From positions 18,719,892 through 18,783,891 of the forward strand of contig CM030714.1 of NCBI GenBank assembly GCA_017979445.1: a stretch of DNA of 64,000 nucleotides, written 5' to 3'. The stretch is from Akebia trifoliata. Its lineage: Eukaryota > Streptophyta > Magnoliopsida > Ranunculales > Lardizabalaceae. Positions 23,954 through 33,814 of this stretch are shown in pieces (position 1 is the first letter of the stretch; every line of letters starts with the position of its first letter). A program made the translations under genes and the position numbers. The notes under the pieces were generated by a model that was not told the origin of the DNA, did not search any database, and saw only the letters and a list, made by a program, of their open reading frames with translations.

Positions 23954-26093
23954 TATATATATATACATGAGTTTCATAACTTCGACCTTGAATTTCATTT
24001 GTTTCATGGGCAAGCTGTCCTCCGTTGTAGAAGGAAGAAATGACGACGGCATCATGATCTTTGAAACCACTGGGCCAGATTCAAAGATCAGCCATCTCGA
24101 AGTCCGATCCATATCAATTTTCACATCGATCATCTTGATTTTCATGCATACGCTTCGATCCTATCTCATAGAGATAGTAAGGAACTCTCAATTTCTATTA
24201 GTAATCATAGATTGTGAAAATTGCATTAAAGATTTTTTTGAAAATTTGTTAATCAAAATATATAAATTTTTTTGTTATTTCAAATTCACGCTAAAACCTG
24301 AATACTTGATGTGTTTAATTGTACTTTATAATAAATTATACGTGGGTAAGACATTTCATTGGGTTATTTCTGTCAGTTGGGTCCTATGCACCGCTCGGAC
24401 CCCATTTTGATGTAAGTTTTGTAATTTTTCAATATTATTGATAGAAATAAATTTCATAGTTCGAAAAAATGATTTAATATTTAATGAACTCATATTGAGT
24501 TGATGAATATTAGAAAGTGGATATTTTGTTCGAAAGATTAAAAATTGTGAAAATTGGAAAAAAAAAAAAAGGAAAATGAGATGAAATGGTAAAATGTAAG
24601 AATCGCATCCGAGGGGTGATATCTGCATTTTACATTGTAATGTTGTATGTAGGTTGGTGAAGGAATATCCAGGGATAATGATTGATTGCATATTTATTTA
24701 AATTCTATTGGCGCAGAAGCTTCAAGTTCGATTATTTATTTTAGGCCGGGTGACTACAGTTGCATGGTAGGAAACTAGATATCTATTATCAACCTTGTAT
24801 TGTTAATTATTTTTTTTTTCAAATGAAAATAATATATATGTAACTATTTTGTGAGGTGTTAAAGAGTATGTGAATGCTTCAAGGGATAATGCATCATATC
24901 TTCAGGAGTGGTGTACTATCCTGTAATGTATGATAGGAACCACCAAGCTCATATGTGGTATGGGACGCGTATGAGAGTGGAATCACAACAGGAATCTGGA
25001 TTTATTCCTCTCTATATTTACCAGTGAACTTGTAATGTAAAGGTGGTTGTATACGAATGGATTATATATTTGGAAATCACATGCACGCCTGATAAGCATA
25101 GACGAAGATGATTAGTCAATGATCACCAACAATCTATAATAGTCGAATCTTATAACACATCGAAAAGAGACCCATTACTTATGGTCACGTCAAACGGCTA
25201 GCCTGAGCCAGATAAATAATCCCGCAAGTGTGGTAAATAGTGACTAATCACAAAATCAGGAGCTAATATATTATTATGAAACATTATGTCCCAATTGGGA
25301 GCAATCCAGTCGTGAATCCTAACTCTCTAATTCCATGACTCCATCATTGTGTATTATGTATCTGTTGATTTATTTTGATATATAAAATGAAATGTATGTT
25401 TAATGTTTCCATTTAGTTAATTAGATTTGTCTAAAAAGAAAATGTTATAGTAAGTACTGTTGATGTTGTAATGTGAGTTTTAAAATGTTTAGTTGCTCAT
25501 CCCTAGCTATATATACTAGTTAATCGTAGTTTCTTTTGTAAAACTTTACATATGTTAAAATGATTTAGTATGTTTATTCGTTTATATTAGGAGAGGTTAT
25601 TGGCTGAAATTGTTTGCTTCCCTACTAGGTAACCATTGTTACTTACCCTTTCGTTCTCTATTTTTTAATTTCAGATTTAGAGCTTGGTAAGGCAGGTATA
25701 GAGCACAAGTGAGGATCATCTGGTGGGTCAGATAGACAACGAGAGTTCGTCACCTAGTGAGTATTGGGGTTATACTCGATTTGTCTAGGAGTATTATAGA
25801 TGTTGTATTAAGTGTTAGAAATTTTGTTAGAGTGAGGAATATTTGTATAATCCCGTATTTTGGTTATCCTTCTGCATTCTGATCTATCATACATTCTTAG
25901 ATGTATATAGGCTTTCGTTTGTATTATATTTTGTATGTATATATGCAAGATAATGTATGTCGTTTGTTAAGTGTAGGTTGATCGCCTTGGAATGCTAATA
26001 CAAACAGAGGAGACTATGCCGAAATTTCAAGGTGCCACGTAGTGCCTCGAGATCTGAGATGGACTTTGTGTTAGCATTTGTCGGGACGCCACA
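23126..26093 (+). repeat. 3' LTR of the pol-less element (2968 bp)
   Basis: Begins TGTAAAACCCTGAG and ends TCGGGACGCCACA. It contains a (TA)n run at about 23905-23965. The 147-codon frame at 23967-24410 and its minus-strand partner at 23900-24145 lie in the GC-richer block shared by all LTRs of the family; neither is a recognised protein. Confidence 0.93.
23905..23965. repeat. (TA)n microsatellite in the 3' LTR
   Basis: About 30 TA units with one interruption near 23946. The 5' LTR has only a short (TA) run at the matching place near 18231, so the array expanded after insertion (inference). Confidence 0.95.
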
Positions 26094-26098
26094 GAACA
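26094..26098. other. Target site duplication, right (GAACA)
   Basis: GAACA directly after GACGCCACA; matches 17418-17422. Confidence 0.92.
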
Positions 26099-26328
26099 CA
26101 TTAAATACATCACGATAATCAAGCTATAAGACACTAAAAATTGTAGTTCTAACTCATGAGAAAAATATCATCAAATATACCATCCAAAATTCTACTAAAT
26201 TTTAACAATTGAATTTTAATAAAACTAAATAATGAAAAAATATCATTGCCTTTCTTTAAAAATTTAAAACCTTTTCTGTCCGAAATAGCTGTTTTCATGA
26301 GTTCATCCGGGTTTTTAAAAAGAAAGAG
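26099..26328. other. Short AT-rich spacer
   Basis: DNA between the GAACA duplication and the Tat LTR end. Nothing recognisable. Confidence 0.6.
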
Positions 26329-28020
26329 TGAAAGCGCCCTCGATCCGCGGGGTGTGCGGATCCGCTTGTGACCCTTGAGGTTTGGGAGTCACCACCTAGT
26401 TATTATGGTCTAGGAACCGAATATAGACTCGAAACGGATAAAAATGACTAATCTACTAAAAGATACTGAGTCCAAGGATCACTTTACAAGGTTGAAAGGT
26501 GTTAGGCACCAACCCCGCCCGGTCAATGTCGGTCTCTACTTATCCCAAATAAAGCTACATTGCTAACAAAAAGACCTACATAAAAAAAATAAAAGAAATT
26601 TACCTTCGAACGCAATGATTTTACTCCCTCAGATCTGATAGAACCGCTCCTCGTACAGCACTCCTTGTTTCATTCTATTATCGGATTCACTTCGAATCTC
26701 CAAGTTGAGGTATCTCCTTCTTAGATCTGTGAGTTTTCTGATTTTTTATAGATTTCAAGGTGTTTTGGAAGGTTTTTGGGTGTTTTTTATCTAAAATTGG
26801 GGTATGGATGTTAGGTAAGGAGTTGGGGCTTCAAAATTAGGATTTTGGAAAGGTTGGGGAGGCTTCTTGACCTACTTTTTCTAGGATTTTTTCTTTGATA
26901 CGAAAATAGGGTGTGGAGGCTCCTATTTATAAACTTTTTTGGATAGAGTTAGTGTTTAATTAGGTTTCCTTTAGAGTTTTGACTTTAGTGTTATGAGATT
27001 GACTTAGTCTTATTAGGGTTTTGACTTTAGTCTTATGAGATTGACTTGATTAGGATTTTAATTACGGTTTTGACTTTAGTCTTATGAGATTGACTTGATT
27101 AGTTTAGATTAGGGTTTTGACTTGATTTAATTTTTTTGACTTTAGTCTTACTTGATTGAATTTAATTTTTTTGACTTTAGTCTTATTTGATTGATTTTAA
27201 TTTCTTGACTTTAGTCTTACTTGATTGACTTTAATTTTTTTTTGAGAACCCCCCTTTATTAAATCTTTAATTCTTTGGGCCCCCATATGGAAGGGTCTTT
27301 TAATAAATACTTGGGCAACAATCAATAATTTTGCTTGAGAGCCTGATTGATTAAATTTTTTGGTTCAAAATTTTAAATTAATTTTATTAATGTTTCACTT
27401 TACACTATTTAATGTTTTATTTATTAATTTTGAAATTTTAAATTTTTTAATTTGAAAATTATCGTTTTGCCCCTTCAAGAGAACTTTTGCGTTTCAAGTT
27501 GGTTTTTGATGTTCTAGGATGTTTTAGAATCGATTTTTCATAAGGAATTCAACGGGAATATTGGTTTGTGTAATTTATGAAATTTTTTGGGCGAAATGGT
27601 TATGAACTTTATGAGGGGCATTTTCGTAATTTTATCAAATTTTGTGAAAATTGGTGAAATAATTTATTTGATTTCGATTTGTTGTTTTATGTGTTTGAAA
27701 GGGTTTTCCTAAGCGTAATGTAGGCTCTAGGGTTGTTTTGATGTTAGGGGTATTTTGATAATTTGGTCATTTTTTAGTTTTTTTTTATCGTGAAGCTTCT
27801 TTTTGTCTGCAAGATGATGATTTCTATGTTTTTGAAGTTATATTTTCCTAGCGTAGCGTATGGTTTCTACAGTTTTGTTAGTTTGAGATACCTTATCCGA
27901 ATTTCTGAAATATATCTTGTAACGAAATAAAGCATTAGAATAAACATCCATCATTGGGAACCGTTGCGATCGGATTGACGAGTTGGTTAATCTGGCAAGT
28001 GCAAAAATGGGGTGTCTATA
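26329..28020 (-). repeat. 3' LTR of Tat copy 1 (1692 bp)
   Basis: On the minus strand it starts TATAGACACCCCATTTTTGC (the usual TGTAGACACC with G to A) and ends GATCGAGGGCGCTTTCA. The copy-2 LTR at 47681-49386 matches end to end. The orientation follows from the purine tract that precedes the TGTAGACACC end and from the strand of pol. Confidence 0.9.
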
Positions 28021-28034
28021 GATGCCCTTTTTGA
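28021..28034 (-). other. Polypurine tract of Tat copy 1
   Basis: On the minus strand, CAAAAAGGGCATC directly before the LTR. Copy 2 has the better-kept AAAGAGGGGCATC. Confidence 0.75.
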
Positions 28035-28411
28035 CAGAGGATTGTAGCAAACTAGATAGTAAATCTATTTTGGTAGATAGTGCGATATCCGAATGCCAAA
28101 GCTAGTGACAGTCCATTTTGCAGTCTGATTTATCAATTTGTTCAGATCCTTGAGCGTAAAACTCTCCCCGAACTAAAAGGTTGTCAGGTCATCGAGCGAG
28201 AACTCTCACTGACAGTGTTACATCCTTGAATTTTAAAAAAAATTCCTTGACTAATGTAACAACTGTGCAAGTGTGTGCACTTAAAATCTGAGATAAATTT
28301 CAAAGAGTTTAAGTTGGAACTTAGTAAAACCTGAGCACAAAGTGAATATAAATTGAGCATAATTTGAACATAATCTGAGTATAAACTGGACATAAATTGA
28401 GCATAAACTGA

Positions 28412-29085
28412 GCATAATTCCAAGAAAACCCTCGCCGGTAACTAAGCATAATTTCGAAAAAACCTTCGACGGTATCTGAGCATAGTTCCGAGAAAACCCT
28501 CGGCGGCGTCTGAGCATAGTTTCGAGAAAGCCCTCGGCGACATCTGAGCATAATTCCGAGAAAGCCCTCGGCGGCATCTGAGCATAGCTCCGAGAAAACC
28601 CTCGACGGTAACTGAGCCTAATTCTGAGAAAACCCTCGGTGGTAATGAGCATAATTCTGAGAAACTCGACGGCATCTGATCATAGTTTCGAGAAAACCCT
28701 CGACGATTACTAAGCATAATTTTTAGAAAACCCTCGACGGTAATTGAGCATAATTCCAAGAAACCCTCTGTGGTATCTGAGCATAATTTTTAGAAAACCC
28801 TCGGCAGTAACTGAGCATAATTCCGAGAAAACCCTCGATGGTTACTTAACATAATTTCGAGAAACCCTCGGCGGTAACTGAGCATAATTCCAAGAAAACC
28901 CTTGGTAGTAATTGAGCATAATTCCAAGAAACCCTCGGCGGTATCTGAGCATAATTCTGAGAAAACCCTCGATGGTTACTGAGTATAATTCCGAGAAAAC
29001 CCTCAGCGGTAACTAAGTATAATTCTGAGAAAACCCTCGGTGGTAACTGAGTATAATTCTGAGAATACCTCGATGGTATCTGGCT
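28412..29085. repeat. 34-bp tandem array in the 3' UTR of Tat copy 1
   Basis: About 20 units of a 34-bp monomer, near GCATAATTCCGAGAAAACCC followed by TCGGCGGTATCTGA. Some units have lost 2-4 bases, for example near 28640-28680. The upstream edge (28330-28411) is a looser run of GAGCATAAACT pieces of about 11-16 bp, perhaps the seed. Open frames across the array are by-products of the monomer and not genes. Confidence 0.92.
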
Positions 29086-29869
29086 GAGTAAAACTGAGAA
29101 TGAAGAAATGAATCTGGGAAAGAATGATTGAAAATGAATCTAGAAAAGAGTGATTGAATCTGGGAATGAATAGATCTGGATAAGAATGAATGCCCTATCT
29201 CCTATTCTAGGTGAAAGGGTTATGAGTTAATCTCTAGGCACAACCAAATATGAGATCCAAAACATTTTTGTTTGAACCTCAAGGTTTTATCCAAAAGTTT
29301 TATGAATTTAAACCTGAGTTTTTATTTCTTTTGAATCTCAAGGGTTTTCGAAAAACTATTATCAAGAGGGTAACCTTAAGTTTGCGGTTCCCATTATCTT
29401 TTATGATTAACATTGCTCAAAAATAAAATACCCCTGGTTTGATAACAAATATTACATTGGAGATAATTGAATACATCATAAAAAAAATGCCCTTAATATA
29501 AGAGTGAAACTACATATTTAGAGGAAAAAGAAAATACCCCTTGTATGAAGGTTTGAAATATTTGATTACTACAGGCGCAATAAAAATCCAACTTTTAATT
29601 TTGATTAATCTTATAAAAGATTTTGAGTCTGGCTTAAGAGAACAAAATATTTTCTTTTGAGACTCGTCATATAATTCACCCTTCTCCCCCTTGGTTGATT
29701 TAGGGAAGCAAAAATTTTCAGATCGATCGTAGACAAGATACTTGTGACTTTTGAGTCTGTGCCTGGTTTAAGCTAAGTATTAAACTTGATTATTTGGACT
29801 TTTGATATTTCAGCTCGGACCGCTCTTAGTTTTTAACTCCCCGAAGATTTTTTTCTATTTTTCTTTGTT

Positions 29870-30085
29870 GCTCTAACTTTTGCCTAGATTGCCCTTTCAG
29901 GTTTTAAAACTAACGAGCATGCTCTAGCTTTAGCCTAGATTGCCTTTTCAGGTTTTCAAACTATCGAGCTTTCTTTTTTATTTACTCTGATTGTTGCCAA
30001 AGTTGTCCTTTCAAATTTTCAACCTTGCGAGTTTGCCTTAATTTTTGCCTAAGTCGCCCTTTTGGGGTTTTCAACCTAGTGGGCC
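29870..30085. repeat. 51-bp tandem repeat in the 3' UTR of Tat copy 1
   Basis: Four diverged units, each with GCTCTAACTTTTGCCTAGAT, a GCCCTTTCAGGTTTT core and an ACGAGC end. The first two start at 29870 and 29921. The same block is present in copy 2 at 51417-51613, so it predates the split of the two copies. Confidence 0.8.
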
Positions 30086-30503
30086 TTTTTTCCTTTTTTT
30101 TTCTTTTCTTCCTTATGGAATTGCTGTCTGATCATGCTTTGTTATCTTCCTTGACTTTTCGCACGGTACTTAGGAGGACTTTTATAGGTAAGCTTAGGAC
30201 TGGGTATAAAAAAAGGGATTTTGAGGCTCAAAAACCCGAATGCCCCTTGTGTGACATTTTTTTTATTTTGCTTTGAATTTTTTCCCTATTTTGAAGATAT
30301 TTCTTTTTTTCTTTTGAATTTTTTTTTTGATTTTTTTGTATGGGGAAATAGGTTTTTTTATTTTGATGTGGTAGGGCCTGAAGTAATTTCTCAAGTTGCC
30401 TACGTACCGCAAAATTTTGGGATCAGACCAAAACATAGTTCGAATTTTTGCCTCCCTTAGGTTTGGTAATCAAGGTGAGAAAAAAGCATAATTTAATTTT
30501 TTT

Positions 30504-31710
30504 TTAAAAGGCTGCAAAGGGGTTGAGAAAGGATATATTGAACTGGGTAATAGGAGAATTGATTCGGCCAAAGATGGCCCCCTTAAATGTAGTACCATTT
30601 GATTTGGTCAAGGTTGGTTGGTTCTGGTAATTCAATTCCATCATGATCTTGAACCCTGACAGCTTTTCATAGTAATATTTCCTTGATGATGAACAGAGCT
30701 TCCCAATTTGGTTTGAACTTCCTTCTAGGGTCAAAGATAAGTGCCCGATTCTCTTTGAGTACTAAATCCCTGACTTGTAAGTGACGGGCCTTGATCTTTT
30801 TGTCAAACGCATTAACGACTCTTTTCTGATAAACTTGCACATGATACAAAGTTTTTAGTTATTTTTCTTCGATAAAATTTAATTCTTCATACTGTTGACG
30901 AACCCAATCTGTTTCTGACAACTGACTTTCCAACAAGATCCTGAGAGACGAAATTTCTATTTCAACTGTGAAGACTGCTTCCATGCCATACACTAAGGAG
31001 TAGGGAGTAGCTCCAGTAGAGGATCGAATTGAAGTTCGATATGCCCATAGTGCAAATGACAGTTTTTCAGACCAATCTCGATGTGATTGACAAGTTTTCC
31101 TGATGATAGTCTTAAGATTCTTATTAGCTGCTTCGACTGCTCTATTGGTCTGAGGGTGGTAAGAAGATGATTTGTGGTGCGAGATTTTGAACTTTGAACA
31201 CAATGTAAAAACCTCAGCTTTAAAGTGGGACCCGTTATCAGAAATCAGTTTCGAAGGTACCCCGTATCGATTGATGATATTTGTTTGGATAAACTTTACA
31301 ACTCGAGACGCAATGAAGACAGCATAAGAGGCAGCTTCAACCCACTTAGTAAAATAATCGATAGCAAGTAAAATATATTCATGCCCGTTTGATGCCTTAG
31401 GCGATATTTTACCAATAATGTCAATTTCCCAAACTGAGAATGGCCACGGTGAAGTCAGGCCAACTAATTGAGATGGTGGCAGATGTATGAAATTTGCATG
31501 TATTTGACATTTGTAGCAGGTCTTGACCATGTGATGATAATCTATTTCCATGGTGGGCCAGTAATACCCTTGTCTCATAATTTTCTTACCTAACATTTTC
31601 CCACTCATGTGGGGACCACATTGCCCTGAATGTAGTTCAACCATTATCTGTTCAACCTGATCTTCATCGACACATGACAAATGAATACCATCATAAGATC
31701 TTTTGTACAA
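30504..31710 (-). pseudogene. int: Tat integrase, copy 1
   Basis: Integrase inserts element DNA into the genome. The frame 31710-30859 (283 codons) has the zinc-binding HHCC module at H27, H34, C65 and C68 (last pair in CYKC). The catalytic triad is complete: D97 in WEIDIIG, D158 in SDNGSHF and E193 in AVEAANK. The C-terminal part continues from 30849 to 30504, including DPRRKFKPNW. An in-frame stop (TAA) between LNFIEEK and LKTLYH separates the two parts. Copy 2 has a stop (TGA) at the same codon, while copy 3 has an arginine codon there. Members of this clade lack a chromodomain and none is seen. The core could still fold, but the polyprotein is broken. Confidence 0.9.
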
Positions 31711-31791
31711 ACTTCCTGCGCATAGGATGAATTGAGATGCTAATCATAGTAGAGTTTGTCGTTCCTTCCTTGATGCTTCTTTCGGGAATTC

Positions 31792-32349
31792 TTATTTTTT
31801 CAATACTTTTTTAATGTCTGTGTAGCACGGCTTTCCATCCAGTAGTCGAGTAGCAATGTTAATCTGATTGCAATATGCAGGTTTGTCTTTGACTTCGACG
31901 GTGATTGGCCTCAATTCCATGCCAGGGGGCAAATGTATCATTGAAGATAGAGTGGCTAAAGAGTCAGCAAATCTATTATTTTCCCTTGACAAGTGTTGAA
32001 ACAGGATAGCTTTAAACTTACTCACTAAGTTTAACAGATACTCTTGATAAGGCTTCAACTTTTCATCCCTAGTCTTCCATTCTTCCAATGACTGATGTAT
32101 GACCAAGGCAAAATCCTCGAAAACTTCAATTTCTGTAATGCCCAGATTCAAAGCAACTTCGAGCCCAGTGATACATGCTTCATATTCTACTGTGTTATTG
32201 GTGTTAGAAAAGGCTAACTTAATAGCGATCAAAATGTGGCATCCTTCTGGAGAGAACAAAACTGCCCCTATTCCATACCCATTCTGATTAGTGGCTCCAT
32301 CAAAGTACAGCTGCCATGTTTGGTTCTGCGGTTCTTCTTTGACATGCAA
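31792..32349 (-). pseudogene. Archaeal-type RNase H of Tat copy 1
   Basis: This is the second RNase H, typical of Tat/Ogre elements, lying between the standard RNase H and integrase. In the 185-codon frame the acidic residues are at expected places: D17 in YFDGATNQNG, E57 in EYEACITGLE, D79 in VFEDFALV and D129 in FADSLATL. The usual GDSQLV motif has become EDFALV, so Asp is kept but its surroundings have drifted. Frames before and after are broken by stops. Function in the living ancestor was cutting the RNA strand during reverse transcription; here it is a relic. Confidence 0.9.
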
Positions 32350-32371
32350 GATATTCTCATCTGGGAATTGA

Positions 32372-33061
32372 TTAAACAGGCCTTATTCCTTCTACTACAG
32401 GGTGATCTGCCAAGTATTTTGCCACAACTCTCCCCTTGATAGATTTCTGTGTAACATGCGTGATGTCAAACTTTGATAACAACAATAACCATCGCGTGGT
32501 TCTCCCTGTCAACACCGATTTCTCGAAAAGATACTTGAGAGGATCCATCCGAGATAACAAGATAATTGAATGAGATAGCATATAGTGTCGGAGTCTCTGA
32601 GTAGCCCATACCAGTGCCAAACAAGTTTTTTCTAAGGCTTAATACTTTCGTTCATACTCTAACATCTTTTTGCTGATGTAATAAATAACCCTTTCTTTGC
32701 GAGTATCCTTGTCATACTTTGTAAGCATGCATCCCATAGCTTCTTCTGTGACCGATACATAAAGAATAAGTGATTCACCCGATGTAGGTGGAACCAAAAT
32801 AAGTGGGTTCAAGAGATACTCCTTGACTTGATCGAAAACCTTTTGACATTGCTCATTCCAAACTGTTAGTTCATTCTTCTTGAGAAACTTGAAAATAGGT
32901 TCACAGACGTTGGTGAGTTGAGCAATAAATCTACTGACATATTGAATTCTACCCAAAAAATCTCGAATTTGCTTTTCACTCTCAGGCGATGGCATTTCTT
33001 GGATAGCTTTAATCTTCACAGGGTCTACTTCGATCCCTCTTTGATTGACAACAAATCCCAA
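32372..33061 (-). pseudogene. RT end and first RNase H of Tat copy 1
   Basis: Frames 33061-32639 and 32620-32372 are separated by one stop. The first holds the RT connection (GIEVDPVKIKAI, FLGRIQYVSRFI) and the start of the standard RNase H. There the first catalytic Asp is replaced in LYVSVTEEAMGCML. Loss of this residue is known in dual-RNase-H elements, whose second domain takes over the role. The second frame holds the DPLKYLFEK region and the GRTTRWLLLLSKFDI tether. Confidence 0.88.
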
Positions 33062-33094
33062 TAATTTTTTAGAAGTTACTCCAAATACACATTT

Positions 33095-33809
33095 CTACGA
33101 GTTGAGGTGGAGTTGGTATTTTTGAATCCTTGTGAGAAACTTTTCTAATGCAGTAACGTGCCTCAGTCGTTCCTTAGATTTGACTACTATATCATCTACA
33201 TAGACTTCGACTTCCTTGTGTATCATGTTATGTAGTAAAGTCGTGGCTGCTATTTGATAGGTAGCTCCGGCATTCTTCAAACCAGAAGGCATAACCTTGT
33301 AGTAAAAGGTTTCCCACTATGTGATGAATGACATTTTATACATATCTCGATGATCCATTTTTATCTGATTGTACCCTGAAAAATCATCCATGAAGAACAG
33401 CAAAGCGTGCCCTGCCGTACTATCTACTAGAACATCTATGTGTGATAAAGGAAAACTGTCTTTTGGGCTTGCTTTGTTTAGGTCTCTGAAATCCACACAC
33501 ATCCTGACCTTTCCATCTATGTGTCGTAACTTCTTATTTAATTTTCAGAGTCCATTACGGCTTCATACGTCGAAGTTTCTGTTTGATTGGTCGAGCATCA
33601 GCATATAATAGAATCCTATGTTGAACAATGTATGTGCTTACTCTCGGCATATCCTCGTAAGACCATGCGAACATGTCTTTGAACTTTCTAAGCAGGTCTA
33701 CTATTCCTTTGCGTTCATCGGGAGATAAGGTGACCCCAATCTAGATCTCTTGAGGACTTTCTTTTGTTCCGAGGTTGATAATCTCTACTTCTTCTATTAG
33801 AGGTTGATC
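33095..33809 (-). pseudogene. Reverse transcriptase core of Tat copy 1
   Basis: The minus-strand pieces run from the linker after the solo LTR (GTKESPQEI, then FAWSYEDMP and KQKLRRMKP) to RT. MCVDFRDLNKASPKDSFPL (33502 onward) is the fingers motif, DDFSGYNQIKM the first catalytic Asp region, and VYVDDIVVKS (in 33292-33095) the YVDD active site. Stops fall after LRRMKP, after LKIK and between MSFIT and MPSGLKN. About 30 codons between LKIK and the fingers are missing compared with the family. It is a clear relic of a Ty3/gypsy RT. Confidence 0.9.
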
Positions 33810-33814
33810 CCGAC
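33810..33814. other. Target site duplication of solo LTR D, left
   Basis: CCGAC, matched at 36978-36982. Confidence 0.95.

Larger units (their letters stand above)
17423..26093 (+). mobile_element. Complete, pol-less Del/Tekay-like LTR element
   Basis: The parts in order are a 5' LTR (17423-20336), a PBS, a decayed gag, a polypurine tract (23109-23125) and a 3' LTR (23126-26093). GAACA flanks both sides. The internal region is only about 2.8 kb and shows no protease, RT, RNase H or integrase in any frame. The element is non-autonomous or was deleted before it inserted. LTR size near 3 kb, a TGTAA start, an initiator-Met-type PBS and a chromovirus-like gag suggest the Del/Tekay lineage, but without pol the lineage is inferred. 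The two LTRs differ by many substitutions and several indels, so the insertion is old. Confidence 0.9.

Noticed and set aside
26329..28020. First reading of the Tat LTRs as plus-oriented with a PBS after TGTCTACA
   Set aside because: The bases beside that end are purine-rich on the minus strand (AAAGAGGGGCA) and pol is on the minus strand, so that end is the LTR start preceded by the polypurine tract.
28281..28759. Minus-strand frames of 76-123 codons
   Set aside because: Same 34-bp array effect in Tat copy 1.
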